Of a stretch of DNA of 64,000 nt, positions 20,305 through 29,208 are shown one piece after another. The stretch is taken from contig CANQUQ010000001.1 in assembly GCA_947627115.1 (NCBI GenBank), forward strand, positions 272,039-336,038, read 5' to 3'. Each line of letters starts with the position of its first letter. The stretch's first letter is position 1. Made by a program: the position numbers and the translations under genes. The stretch comes from an uncultured Acetatifactor sp. Lineage in GTDB: Bacteria; Bacillota; Clostridia; Lachnospirales; Lachnospiraceae. Under the pieces are notes generated by a model. It had not been told where the DNA came from. It did no database searches and worked only from the letters and a program-made list of their open reading frames with translations.

Positions 20305-20976
20305 TCACTCGATAATGTAACCGTTTCCGACCTTTGTGGTGATAAATCCTTCCAGCCCTATATTCTCCAGCTTTTTCCGGAGCCGGGCAATATTCACCGT
20401 CAGCGTGTTCTCCTCCACATAGCTGTCTGTCTGCCAGAGCCTTGTCATCAGCGTGTCTCTGCTGACCACCTTTCCCTTGTTCTCAAGAAGCGTCTGCAGA
20501 ATGCGGAATTCATTCTTTGTCAGCTCCACACGCTCCTCCCGGAACGTCAGGGAGGTGTCATTGAGATTCAGGACCGCTCCCCGGTGCTCCAGAGCGGGAA
20601 CCTTTCCCACCATATCGTAAGTCCTCCGCAGCAGGGCCTGTATCTTTGCCATCATGACGCTGGGATCCACCGGCTTGGGGATAAAGTCGTCCCCGCCCAT
20701 ATTCATGGCCATGACTATGTTCATGTTGTCAGATGCAGAGGAGATAAAGATCACAGGCACGCCGGAGATCTTCCTTATCTCGCTGCACCAATGGTATCCG
20801 TTGAAGAACGGCAGCACAATATCCATGAGCACCATATGGGGATCGTACCCCACAAAGGCGGAGAGCACGTCCTGAAAATCCTCCACCAGTCTTACCTCGT
20901 TCCCCCACGATTCGATCTGTTTCTTCATGGCTGACGCCATGGAAAAATCGTCCTCAACGATCAATATCCGATACAT
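20305..20976 (-). CDS. BceR-type response regulator (OmpR family)
   Basis: A 223-aa regulator. The receiver domain has the acidic pocket (VEDD), the phospho-acceptor Asp in HMVLMDIVLPF and Lys in FIPKPVDPSVM. The C-terminal winged helix is intact (TKNEFRILQTLLENKGKVV to ARLRKKLENIGL). It should bind the direct repeats upstream of bceA. The ATG at 20976 follows AAAGGAGAGG and starts MYRILIVEDD; the upstream ATG at 21057 adds 27 residues foreign to the family. Confidence 0.93.
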   Translation of the reverse strand: MYRILIVEDDFSMASAMKKQIESWGNEVRLVEDFQDVLSAFVGYDPHMVLMDIVLPFFNGYHWCSEIRKISGVPVIFISSASDNMNIVMAMNMGGDDFIPKPVDPSVMMAKIQALLRRTYDMVGKVPALEHRGAVLNLNDTSLTFREERVELTKNEFRILQTLLENKGKVVSRDTLMTRLWQTDSYVEENTLTVNIARLRKKLENIGLEGFITTKVGNGYIIE

Positions 20977-21092
20977 GACCCTCTCCTTTACCGCGGATCT
21001 GAGCTCGTACAAAGCTCTCACAGATCTCGCACAGCCTATCATCCATGATTGTATCATATTTTTTCCTGTGAGGATAGATTCATAGGCAATGT

Positions 21093-21587
21093 TCAGTTTA
21101 TCGTCACCGTGAAGGTGAGCGTGTCGGTATAGCTCCCCGCATAAGATGCGTGCTCCGTGTCCAGATCGGTGACGAACTCCAGAATGGCCCAGCCTGACTT
21201 TTCTCCGGCGGCCACCTTCAGTATATTAAAGCTGTTCTGCTTCGGAACCGCATTGGAATTCACCAGAAGACTGTATTCGATATACCCTTCCCCGTGGGTC
21301 ATCTTAAAATGATTGGAGCTTGCAATATTCACGGAAAGCGTGCTGCCCTCGCTCAATACGATATTGTTGACCTGAAGAGGTCTCTCGATCCTTTTTTCGG
21401 AATCGGTAAATGTTACGCTGGCCGGGATCGTTACTGTGTAAGCCACGCCGGCATCGTATCCCACCGTAATATTTCCGCTCTTTTCCCCGGAGTCCTGCGT
21501 TATGATGTTCCCTGAGGATACCAGCCACAGGGACGGACTGGTCAGGAGCAGGACCGCGGCCAGGACAATGGCTGACAGCTTCTTCAT
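21093..21587 (-). CDS. Secreted beta-rich protein, unknown
   Basis: A 164-aa exported protein with a clear signal peptide (KKLSAIVLAAVLLLTSPSLW). The mature part is short, beta-strand-rich and repetitive in style (ITVGYDAGVAYTVTIPASVTF at one end, YTDTLTFTVTIN at the other), as in small WxL-like or pilin-like surface proteins of Firmicutes. It has no lipobox, sortase signal or transmembrane anchor. It lies 35 bases after the membrane-anchored protein gene, so they probably form one operon and may interact. Not assigned to a family. Confidence 0.7.
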   Translation of the reverse strand: MKKLSAIVLAAVLLLTSPSLWLVSSGNIITQDSGEKSGNITVGYDAGVAYTVTIPASVTFTDSEKRIERPLQVNNIVLSEGSTLSVNIASSNHFKMTHGEGYIEYSLLVNSNAVPKQNSFNILKVAAGEKSGWAILEFVTDLDTEHASYAGSYTDTLTFTVTIN

Positions 21588-21622
21588 GATATTCCCCTTT
21601 CTGTTTTCTATTGTTTTTTATG

Positions 21623-22171
21623 TCAGTCAACGATGAGCCTGATTCTCATGTCGGCGTTGTTGGTAGGCGTTTTCTCCTCATTCATCCGGTACGGCTGGAC
21701 ATGGATCACCGCCTCGTACACGCCCTTTTCCAGACTGCGGGAAAGCGTTATCCGGCGAATGTGCTTTCCCGGCTCCACGAGTCCTGAGGTATACAGCACC
21801 TCATAGCCCTGTCCATCGCCGCCGTACAACCTCAGTTCAAAGGTCAGATAATAAAGCTGTGCATTTTCGTCCGGATTAAAAAAATCCACTGCTGCCTCTC
21901 TTTTATCCGCGGAAACGGTCACGGATTCCCGACCTGCAATGACCACTCCCCTCTCCGCATTATCATTATTTTCATGCCGCGGATCCTCCTCCGCATCCGG
22001 ATCGAGGACAAGATCCACTCCGCCGCTCATCCCACCGGAGGGGCCGGGAATCTCTATCCTGTCCCTGCCGTACCGCGCTCTCTGTACCAGCAGGATCCCT
22101 ATCATGATGAGGAACAGCAACAGGAACAATAATAGTATAAGAAGCAAAAACAACCTGCTCTTGCGACGCAT
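21623..22171 (-). CDS. Membrane-anchored extracellular protein, unknown
   Basis: A 182-aa protein with one strongly hydrophobic N-terminal helix (LFLLLILLLFLLLFLIMIGI) after basic residues, then an outer domain. A Gly/Asp-rich linker leads to a beta-sandwich-like region (VDFFNPDENAQLYYLTFELRL, later GVYEAVIHVQPY). GGGAG stands before the ATG. It is the first gene of a pair with the secreted protein downstream. Role unknown; a holder or chaperone for the secreted partner is possible. Confidence 0.68.
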   Translation of the reverse strand: MRRKSRLFLLLILLLFLLLFLIMIGILLVQRARYGRDRIEIPGPSGGMSGGVDLVLDPDAEEDPRHENNDNAERGVVIAGRESVTVSADKREAAVDFFNPDENAQLYYLTFELRLYGGDGQGYEVLYTSGLVEPGKHIRRITLSRSLEKGVYEAVIHVQPYRMNEEKTPTNNADMRIRLIVD

Positions 22172-22248
22172 ATCCGTTCTCCCGAAACACCGTTCATATG
22201 ATCTCTCACAGTATGGTATGACATCATTTTACAAATAGTTACAAAAAA

Positions 22249-22284
22249 CCGCTGAAATTTCCGATGGAACGGAAATCTCAGCGG
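22249..22284 (-). terminator. Rho-independent terminator of the phosphoesterase transcript
   Basis: CCGCTGAGATTTCCG on the minus strand pairs with its near-complement (one mismatch) and runs into GGTTTTTTG. It lies 20 bases after the phosphoesterase stop codon. Confidence 0.8.
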
Positions 22285-22304
22285 TCATATACATTTTCAC
22301 ACCG

Positions 22305-22901
22305 TCACACGTCTATTTCAAAAATATACTTCTCAAAGGCATTGATGACCTGTGTCTCATTATAGGTGCATGTACGGGGATATCTCCTGCCGTAGTTCAT
22401 ATGTACATGCCCATGGACGAAGTATGCCGGTCTGTATTTGTCGAGCAGGAACCGAAACGCCTCGAAGCCTCTGTGGGGAAGATCTTCGCCATCGTTGAGG
22501 TTATAGGCGGGCGCATGGGTCAGAAGGATATCGAACCCTCCGTGGTACTTCAGCTTCAGCCAGAGCTTCCGCACACGCCAGCGCATCTGGGCCGGCGTAT
22601 ACTGGTGCTCGCCGGGCTTGTAGCGCATGGAGCCTCCCAGTCCCAATATGCGCACTCCGTTGTGGACGTAGATCTTATCCTCGATGCAGATACAGCCGTC
22701 CGGCGAGACCTGCTCGTACCGGTCATCGTGATTGCCGTGTACGTACAGGATCGGGGCATGGGTGAAGGTGGCCAGAAAGGACAGATACTGCGGTTTTAAG
22801 TCGCCGCAGGAGAGTATCAGATCGATCCCTTCCAGATAACTCTTATCAAAGTAATCCCACAATAATTTAGATTCTTGGTCCGCAATCGCCATGATCTTCA
22901 T
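22305..22901 (-). CDS. Calcineurin-like metallophosphoesterase
   Basis: A 198-aa cytoplasmic phosphoesterase with a two-metal site. Visible ligands: Asp in MAIADQES, LSCGDLKP (GDxxP form), VHGNHDDRY (GNHD), THAP, and VHGHVHMNYG. Asp instead of the usual DxH in the first motif is a mild departure. Targets of this family range from cyclic nucleotides to phosphoproteins and lipids; none can be chosen here. I use ATG at 22901 (MKIMAIAD) and not the far-upstream one, which lies inside the neighbouring gene. It starts 44 bases after the ParB/BMP fusion gene and is likely co-transcribed. Confidence 0.88.
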   Translation of the reverse strand: MKIMAIADQESKLLWDYFDKSYLEGIDLILSCGDLKPQYLSFLATFTHAPILYVHGNHDDRYEQVSPDGCICIEDKIYVHNGVRILGLGGSMRYKPGEHQYTPAQMRWRVRKLWLKLKYHGGFDILLTHAPAYNLNDGEDLPHRGFEAFRFLLDKYRPAYFVHGHVHMNYGRRYPRTCTYNETQVINAFEKYIFEIDV

Positions 22902-22945
22902 GAAATGTTCCCGCTTTTCTTTGTGACATGTTCCTCTGTTCCGCG

Positions 22946-24880
22946 TCAGGCATCCGGCTCCTGGATTTTGTTGAGTCCCTGCATTTTGACGATTGCCTGC
23001 GCTTCCTCTGTCAGATCGGATATGGAAGGAATGCTTCCCACCACGTTGTCTACCAGCCAATCCATTGTAATAAGATCCATGGGCTGCATGACCTGATCGG
23101 CCTGATTCATGACGGTTCCGTCCTGTGCACAGAGCTCGCCGGAAAAAGGAATCAGGGTATCCGAACAAATATTATTGCGAAGCAGATCTACCAGCCGTCT
23201 GGTGCCCGACGGCAGATTCTGAGAGCAGATCAGATCTACCACGCCGGACGACATACCCCAGAAGTAGTTGATCGCACGGCTTCCCGTGGCGGCATCTCCG
23301 TCCTTCCATGTGCCGTTCAGCACGGTACGGACAATTTTCTCGTAGAGCTTGCCCCAGTGCCAGGTAGTCATGGCCAGATTGTCCGGGACTTCCCCGCCCA
23401 GACGGTACAATCCGAAATGCCGAGACGCCGTAACGGGCGACACATTATCTTTGTCCATGATATAGTTGATTTCCGGATCATCGGTAATCCGCACCCGTTC
23501 CTTCAGCGTGTTCCAGTCCAGATAGATCTTGGCATGGGGATTGACCATTCTGGCTCCCAGTGCAAAGGCATTGATATTTGCGGCTCTCCCGTAGATGGGA
23601 TAGTCCGCGATGTAGCCGATCTTATTCGTGGTGGTCAGGGAACCGGCAATGGCGCCCGCCAGAAATTTTGCTTCGTACATTCTGGCATGATAGGTCCGCA
23701 GCGTCGGGTGGGACGTATTGAGAGAGCAGTTCAGGACCTTTATGTCCGGATAATTTGCCGCAATTTTCAAGCTGGCAGATATCATCACCGCGCTGGTGGT
23801 GAAAAGAAGAGTATTGCCCTCCCTGATGGCCTGTTCCATTTTTTCCAGATCGTTCTCACCGGCCACAACGTTCTCGAACCGCGTCGTCTCTACCTGACCG
23901 GGAAAAATATTTTCCAGGTACAGCCGCCCCAGCTCATGGCTGTAGGTCCAGCTGGAGGTCCTGTGGGTCTTCTCATAAAAGAACGCGATCTTGACCTTGC
24001 TTGCATTGTCCGGAAGGATCAGATTGAGCAAATTCTTATGCCGGTTGATTGTTCCGCTCCCCTTGGGCGGTTCCATGGACAGCTCAATGGTCCGGTCTTT
24101 CGTCAGCACCACAAATTCGTCCCAGACCTTGGCCAGATTGTTCTTGATCTCCTGGGCCGTCTTCTGCTTGGTCTCCTGGTATCCGTAGACGGTGATAAAG
24201 GCCAAAAGAGCGTCGCCCACGGTGATCGGGAGCTTGCCGCCGCCCTTTTCCTCAAAGGCCTTGCGGAAACGGGCGTAGACGGAGTTAAATTCCAGGCGGT
24301 CGTCGGACGACCATTTTTCTCCTTTGGGGGTGCCGATCTGTTTCAAAAGACTGGCAAACCTGCCCTTCTCACTGAAATTGATATAATTTACCTTCGTGAC
24401 CTCATAGAAATCCAAAAATTCATAATATATTTGATTTTCCTTTGAATCCGTGCGCTTGGGCACCACCCGGATCACCGTGCAGGGCACGCTGTAGGCATCC
24501 AGATATTTCAGGACGCTGACGCGCTTATTTCCCTCCAGCACATAAAAACGGTTCATGAATTCATATACCTTCACGGAATCCCTCAGTCCCTCCTCCTGCA
24601 GGGAGGTGCACAGCTTGATCCACTTGCTGCCGAACTCCGAGTTCGCAGGCAAAAGGGGCATAAAATTAGCCGCAAAGGCATTGGTCCGGCCTCTGGTCCT
24701 CGTCCCCACGATCAACTCCAGAGGGACCTCGCACAGCCCCAGATTCACTTCATATTCCACATTTACATAAGACAGTATCTCATCTAAAGCCGGCAGATAG
24801 GGATAATTGCCCTTCTGCAGGCGGGCGCGATATTCTTTTTGTCCTGCCTTCAGGGCATTGGTGTATTCTTCATATGACAT
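22946..24880 (-). CDS. ParB-like N-terminal domain fused to BMP/Med-type substrate-binding domain
   Basis: A 644-aa protein without signal peptide or membrane helix. Residues ~50-130 resemble a ParB/sulfiredoxin-type fold, with EGNKRVSVLKYLDAY (residues 116-130) in place of the GxxR motif; a helical region follows to ~280. From about residue 290 it reads as a BMP/Med family periplasmic-binding-protein-like domain (VKIAFFYEKTH, GSLTTTNKIGYIADYPIYG), normally found outside the membrane binding nucleosides. Here it must act in the cytoplasm, perhaps as a ligand sensor. Co-operonic with the phosphoesterase. The domain reading is fairly firm; the role is unknown. Confidence 0.75.
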   Translation of the reverse strand: MSYEEYTNALKAGQKEYRARLQKGNYPYLPALDEILSYVNVEYEVNLGLCEVPLELIVGTRTRGRTNAFAANFMPLLPANSEFGSKWIKLCTSLQEEGLRDSVKVYEFMNRFYVLEGNKRVSVLKYLDAYSVPCTVIRVVPKRTDSKENQIYYEFLDFYEVTKVNYINFSEKGRFASLLKQIGTPKGEKWSSDDRLEFNSVYARFRKAFEEKGGGKLPITVGDALLAFITVYGYQETKQKTAQEIKNNLAKVWDEFVVLTKDRTIELSMEPPKGSGTINRHKNLLNLILPDNASKVKIAFFYEKTHRTSSWTYSHELGRLYLENIFPGQVETTRFENVVAGENDLEKMEQAIREGNTLLFTTSAVMISASLKIAANYPDIKVLNCSLNTSHPTLRTYHARMYEAKFLAGAIAGSLTTTNKIGYIADYPIYGRAANINAFALGARMVNPHAKIYLDWNTLKERVRITDDPEINYIMDKDNVSPVTASRHFGLYRLGGEVPDNLAMTTWHWGKLYEKIVRTVLNGTWKDGDAATGSRAINYFWGMSSGVVDLICSQNLPSGTRRLVDLLRNNICSDTLIPFSGELCAQDGTVMNQADQVMQPMDLITMDWLVDNVVGSIPSISDLTEEAQAIVKMQGLNKIQEPDA

Positions 24881-24973
24881 ACCGCATCGACCTCTTTTCC
24901 TTATGACTCTTCTATTCTCTCTTCTTTCAGTCCCCTATCATAATACCATTTCAGAGGTTCGTCAACAAAAAAG

Positions 24974-26326
24974 TCAATAAATATTGGCAGGCTCCTCTCT
25001 TCTTTTTCCCCATTCCCCGGACCGGTAGAATGCGATGGAGAGAATCGTGGCGACCGTCCAGCCGATGGGCCAGGCACACCATATCCCCGTCTCTTCCAGG
25101 ACCGTCCTTGAGAGGACGATGGCCAGACTGACGCGAAGAATCAGGTCGGTAAATGTAGATATCATGAACTTTGTCATCATGCCGGCCCCCCGCAGGATAC
25201 CGTCAGCCGCCAGCTTCGCCGACACGATAAAGTAAAAGGGGGAAAGGATCCGCAGGAACAAAATACCTGTGCGCATGGCTTCCGGTGTGGGCGCGTCGAT
25301 GAAAAAGTGCAGCAGACCGGCGCCTCCGAAAAAGTACAGAAGACAGAGCGGCAGACACAGGATCCAGACCAGCTTCAGTCCCCCGGCAAATCCTGCCCGG
25401 ATACGCGACAGCTTATTTGCCCCCAGATTCTGCGCCGTGTAATTGGAGATTCCGTTTCCCAGCGTCGTCAGGGAGGTGATCACAAGGTTATTCAGCTTGA
25501 CTGCCGCGGAGTATCCCGCCACCACAGCAGTTCCGAAGCCGTTGATCACGCCCTGAATAATAATATTTCCCACGGAGATAAAGCTCTGCTGAAGAATGCT
25601 GGGCACGGCGATGGATGCAAATTTTTTCAGGATCGGGACGGAGAACAGAGGGACCCTTTCTTCCGTCCTGAATGCTCTCAGACGGCGCAGTACCACCGCC
25701 ACCGCCAGAATACAGCTGACTCCCTGACAGAGAAAAGTCGCCACTGCCACACCGGCGACGCCCATTTGAAAGACTTTTACGAACAGGATGTCCACCGCTA
25801 TGTTGGAGGTGGAGGAAATTGCCAGAAAGAAGAACGGCGTCCTGGAGTCTCCCAGCGCGGAAAAAATTCCGGTGGCAATATTATAGAAGAAAACGAACGG
25901 CAGTCCCCAGACGTATATTTTCAGATACAGCTGCGAGTCTGCGAAAATGCTGTCGGGCGTCCGGATCGCCTGCAGAAGACCCTTCGAGAAGACGATGCCT
26001 GCCGTCATCAGAACGGCGCAGAGGACGGCGCTGGAAATGATCGCCGTGTAGACGGCGGTCTTCATCCGATCATATTCCTTCGCTCCGAAATACAGTGACA
26101 CTATGACAGAACATCCGATATTGCAGCCAAAGGCAAACGCAATAAATATCAAGGTGATCTCGTAGCTGTTCCCCACCGCGGCCAGCGCGCTCTCGCCGAT
26201 AAATTTCCCCGCGACCCAGCTGTCCGCAATGTTATAAAGCTGCTGGAACAGCACGCTTCCGAAAAGCGGCAGACAAAATTTCCACAATACCGTCTCCGGC
26301 TTTCCTACCGTTAAATCCTTTGTCAT
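24974..26326 (-). CDS. MATE family multidrug/cation exporter
   Basis: A 450-aa, 12-helix transporter exporting organic cations or other drugs using Na+ or H+ gradients. The N-terminal half contains the family pattern (LPLFGSVLFQQLYNIADSWVA, ESALAAVGNSY, GCNIGCSVIVS), and the second half repeats it (VPSILQQSFISVGNIIIQG, NYTAQNLGA). Preceded by a strong promoter at 26387-26415 and a weak AGGAG site. Confidence 0.93.
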   Translation of the reverse strand: MTKDLTVGKPETVLWKFCLPLFGSVLFQQLYNIADSWVAGKFIGESALAAVGNSYEITLIFIAFAFGCNIGCSVIVSLYFGAKEYDRMKTAVYTAIISSAVLCAVLMTAGIVFSKGLLQAIRTPDSIFADSQLYLKIYVWGLPFVFFYNIATGIFSALGDSRTPFFFLAISSTSNIAVDILFVKVFQMGVAGVAVATFLCQGVSCILAVAVVLRRLRAFRTEERVPLFSVPILKKFASIAVPSILQQSFISVGNIIIQGVINGFGTAVVAGYSAAVKLNNLVITSLTTLGNGISNYTAQNLGANKLSRIRAGFAGGLKLVWILCLPLCLLYFFGGAGLLHFFIDAPTPEAMRTGILFLRILSPFYFIVSAKLAADGILRGAGMMTKFMISTFTDLILRVSLAIVLSRTVLEETGIWCAWPIGWTVATILSIAFYRSGEWGKRREEPANIY

Positions 26327-26386
26327 GATATTGTAATTGCTCCTGTTCTTAACATTTTTCCCACGGCTTTCTCACATACCGGAAAA

Positions 26387-26415
26387 AATATAGTACATAA
26401 AATGCATTATGTCAA
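26387..26415 (-). promoter_or_regulatory. Near-consensus sigma-A promoter for the MATE gene
   Basis: On the minus strand: TTGACA (26410-26415), 17-base spacer, TATATT (26387-26392), about 60 bases before the MATE ATG. Confidence 0.8.
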
Positions 26416-26420
26416 TCACA

Positions 26421-26464
26421 AATCCTTTTTTCTCCTGCCTGCAAAATCCTTTTTTCTCCTGCCT
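26421..26464. repeat. Two direct copies of a 20-bp sequence, 24-bp period
   Basis: AATCCTTTTTTCTCCTGCCT occurs at 26421-26440 and exactly again at 26445-26464, just upstream of the MATE promoter. On the minus strand each copy holds AGGAGAAAAAAGG. Likely a slippage duplication; a regulatory role is possible but not shown. Confidence 0.8.
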
Positions 26465-26500
26465 CTCCCTTCCTGTTCCCGCGCAAAATAGCGCTCATCC

Positions 26501-27832
26501 TCAGAAGGACCAGGACGACGTGACCGTGTTTTCATCCCGCCCGCAGATCACGATGCACTCTCTTGGCCCGTCCAGTATCCTTACGCGGCAGCTCAGGCCG
26601 CTGTAGGCGGACGTGTCCGTCCCCACGCTCTGTTCCCACACGATCTTCCCGCTTTCCGCATCGTAGATCCGTACTCTCCAGCCGCCGTCCCATTCGTTTA
26701 TGTCACCCGGAATGCCTGCGGTGGCAATATATTTTCCGGTGTCGGACCCGAAAATACCGTCCTTTCCCGTATCCTCTCCCTCCAGATCCACTGTCCGGAT
26801 TACCTGTCCGGTCCGGTCTGTGACCATCAGCCTTCCCGCGGCATACTGAAAATCCTCCGGGAACCATATTTCATTCTCATATGCGATGATCTCGTCCGAC
26901 AGCGCATAGCCGGACACGGTGCGGCAGTTCAGACCGCTTCCGTCCGGGTTCACAGTACCGTAGATCGGCACGGAATCCGATCTTCCCTCCGGAATTGCGA
27001 TTCCGGTAAAGATCAGTCCCTCCGCATCAGAGGATGAGCTTCCCTCCCGCCCTGTAAAGCGCACCTTTGAAGCCGAGATGTATCTAAGGCCTTTGCTCTC
27101 TGTCCCGGAATCCACATCCAGCAGCACACGGAAGGTATTTTTTTCCACGTCATATACATACAGTCTTCTTATTCCGCAGATCGCGATCTGTGTCCCGTCT
27201 TTTGAAATTGCCGCGGACATTTCATTTTCATCATATCCCTGCTCCCTTAAGAGGCCGTGCAGGTCGATACTCCTCTGCAGGCCAAGCTGCCTGTCAAAGA
27301 TCCAGCACCGCAGCCCTTCTTCATTCCCGGTTACCTCCACCATGCCCGTGGCGAAATCCTGCGCCGCATACTCTGCCGAGCCGCTCTCTCCTTCCGGGAC
27401 CGCTTCCGCACTGCCCGCGGTATTTTCCGAAAATTCTCCGAACAGCGCATAGCCGTCGGAAAGAGCATAAAAATCCCCAAGCTGCACCCCTTCCTCTGAA
27501 AATCGGTATTCCCCGACAATTTGATCCGTCTGCGCATCATAGAGAGAAAGGTGATCCGCACACACAAGCAGCCTTCCGGGCCCGGCGTACTTTACGGATG
27601 TAATCTCTCCCACAAATTTACTGCTGTCGAACAGGCTTCCGGAAATATCCTCCTGCGGCGGGACCGAGCTGTCCGTATCCTTTCTCTGCTCTTCTGTGTC
27701 CTCCGCAGGATCTGCTGATTTTAGTCCCGGACCCTCAAATGAGTCGTTTTTTCCACAGCCTGCAAGGCAGCCCAAACAGATCAGGCCAATCAGGTACAAA
27801 CGATATATTTTTAATTTTATGTTTGATTTCAT
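26501..27832 (-). CDS. Lipoprotein with beta-propeller-like repeats
   Basis: A 443-aa exported lipoprotein: signal peptide LYLIGLICLGCLAGC ending in a lipobox Cys, then an acidic linker, then repeated blade-like units with turn motifs such as LLVCADHLSLYDAQTDQIVG, YVYDVEKNTFRV, VRIYDAESGKIVWEQS, which read like WD40/PQQ-type propeller blades. It would be tethered outside the cell as a binding or scaffold protein. It starts 27 bases after the solute-binding lipoprotein gene behind AAAGGAGAAAAG, so both are made together, downstream of a two-component system. Confidence 0.8.
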   Translation of the reverse strand: MKSNIKLKIYRLYLIGLICLGCLAGCGKNDSFEGPGLKSADPAEDTEEQRKDTDSSVPPQEDISGSLFDSSKFVGEITSVKYAGPGRLLVCADHLSLYDAQTDQIVGEYRFSEEGVQLGDFYALSDGYALFGEFSENTAGSAEAVPEGESGSAEYAAQDFATGMVEVTGNEEGLRCWIFDRQLGLQRSIDLHGLLREQGYDENEMSAAISKDGTQIAICGIRRLYVYDVEKNTFRVLLDVDSGTESKGLRYISASKVRFTGREGSSSSDAEGLIFTGIAIPEGRSDSVPIYGTVNPDGSGLNCRTVSGYALSDEIIAYENEIWFPEDFQYAAGRLMVTDRTGQVIRTVDLEGEDTGKDGIFGSDTGKYIATAGIPGDINEWDGGWRVRIYDAESGKIVWEQSVGTDTSAYSGLSCRVRILDGPRECIVICGRDENTVTSSWSF

Positions 27833-27859
27833 TTTCTCTTTTCTCCTTTTTTCCTGCCG

Positions 27860-29134
27860 TCAGTAATTTTCGCTGACATACAGCGACGCTCTGCTCTGAA
27901 TCACATCCATGACCGCTTCCACGGACTTTTGTCCGCTGAAATATGCCTCCGCCTCCTCCGACACGATATTCCAGACCGTTTCGTCAAAAATGCCGCTGTA
28001 TTTCATCCGGCAGAGACCGTTATATAAGGCGTCGACCTCCTCCTGTGTGGCCGGCTTCCACATTTTTGCCTCCGGGGCATCCCCGTAAGGGTTCTGCGTC
28101 ATCACCCTTTCAAATTCCTCCCTCAGAATATCCTGTCGGACGGGCAGGCAGAAATGGACATGTTTCCTCTGAAAATCCTCTTCCAGCAGAGAACGCACGA
28201 ACTCCCATGCGCCGTCCTTATTTTCACATGTCCGTGAGATCCCGATGGGCATTCGCGCCGTGAGAACGGCCCTTCCGCCTGTCTCGGAGGGAAAGCCCAG
28301 CAGGGAGATCTCCTCCTCCCCGAACGCCTTCACACTGTTCACATATTCCACAAGATCCGTGACGTAGATCCTGTCAAGCAGCACCTTCCCGCTCTGCAGA
28401 CCCTCCGTCAGCTCCTTCTCTTCCATATAAACGGTCTCTATAGAATTGACAGTGGTGAGGAGCTTTCTGAATTTCTCTCCGTCAAAGGAGCAGGTGCCTT
28501 CCTCCCAGTTCACGAAATCTTCCATATCCGTGGCAAGGACTGCCCGGAGCATGCCCGTGGGTGCGAACCCCTCCACCAGGACCTCATCCGGAGAAAGGCC
28601 TTCTATCATTTGACACAGCCGGTCTACCGTCCAATCGGACGCATTTCCCACCCGATCTCTTTTTCCCGCCAAAATTTCCAAGCGGAATTCCGGCATGACC
28701 CCATAGAGACCGCCGTCCGCCTCATAGGTCTGCAGAACGCCGGGCAGCAGATCTTCTTCGGAAATCTTTTCCTCGCGATCCAGATAAGGTCGCAGGTCCT
28801 CCAGAAGTCCTTTTGAGACAAAGCTGCTCACATTGATATACGACAGATCGAACAGATCCGGTGCATTTCCGGACAGGATCTCGTTGTTAAGCTGCGCCCT
28901 TCCGGTATCGCTGTTCTCGTATTCCAGAATCTCTATCCGATATTGATCCTGGGACTGATTCCACTCAGCGATCCACTGCTCCATTTCAAAGTCCGGAGAA
29001 AAGGTGGCATAGGTCAGAAGGATCGGTCCCTCCTGGGGCTTCTCCCCACCGCAGCCTGCCAGGACCGCCATAACTGACGCCGCAATGATCAGTACGTTCC
29101 ATGAATACCGTATTTTCTGGATTTTCCTCATCAT
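27860..29134 (-). CDS. Extracellular solute-binding lipoprotein (family 1 type)
   Basis: A 424-aa lipoprotein (signal ending VMAVLAGCGG) whose mature part follows the sugar-binding-protein pattern of ABC importers: FEMEQWIAEWNQSQDQYRIEI, GNAPDLFDLSY, LYGVMPEFRLEILAG, and a C-terminal helical region with CENKDGAWEFVRSLL. It probably binds a carbohydrate or peptide. No permease or ATPase gene is adjacent; instead a two-component system lies upstream, so it may deliver a signal. GGGAGG before the ATG is part of a hairpin (29146-29169). Confidence 0.88.
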   Translation of the reverse strand: MMRKIQKIRYSWNVLIIAASVMAVLAGCGGEKPQEGPILLTYATFSPDFEMEQWIAEWNQSQDQYRIEILEYENSDTGRAQLNNEILSGNAPDLFDLSYINVSSFVSKGLLEDLRPYLDREEKISEEDLLPGVLQTYEADGGLYGVMPEFRLEILAGKRDRVGNASDWTVDRLCQMIEGLSPDEVLVEGFAPTGMLRAVLATDMEDFVNWEEGTCSFDGEKFRKLLTTVNSIETVYMEEKELTEGLQSGKVLLDRIYVTDLVEYVNSVKAFGEEEISLLGFPSETGGRAVLTARMPIGISRTCENKDGAWEFVRSLLEEDFQRKHVHFCLPVRQDILREEFERVMTQNPYGDAPEAKMWKPATQEEVDALYNGLCRMKYSGIFDETVWNIVSEEAEAYFSGQKSVEAVMDVIQSRASLYVSENY

Positions 29135-29145
29135 AAAATAAAAAC

Positions 29146-29169
29146 CTCCCTGTTTTTTAAGACAGGGAG
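29146..29169 (-). terminator. Hairpin between the kinase gene and the lipoprotein genes (attenuator-like)
   Basis: CTCCCTGT (minus strand, 29169-29162) pairs with ACAGGGAG (29153-29146), followed by GTTTTTATTTT. It has the form of an intrinsic terminator, yet its right arm contains the Shine-Dalgarno GGGAGG of the solute-binding protein gene, so it could limit both read-through and translation. Confidence 0.55.
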
Positions 29170-29208
29170 ATTATAGATCCAAAAAGTCAAATGACCGTCA
29201 AACAACTA

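Noticed and set aside
22928..24445. 505-codon plus-strand open frame
   Set aside because: Antisense to the ParB/BMP fusion; composition and lack of start signals mark it as a shadow.
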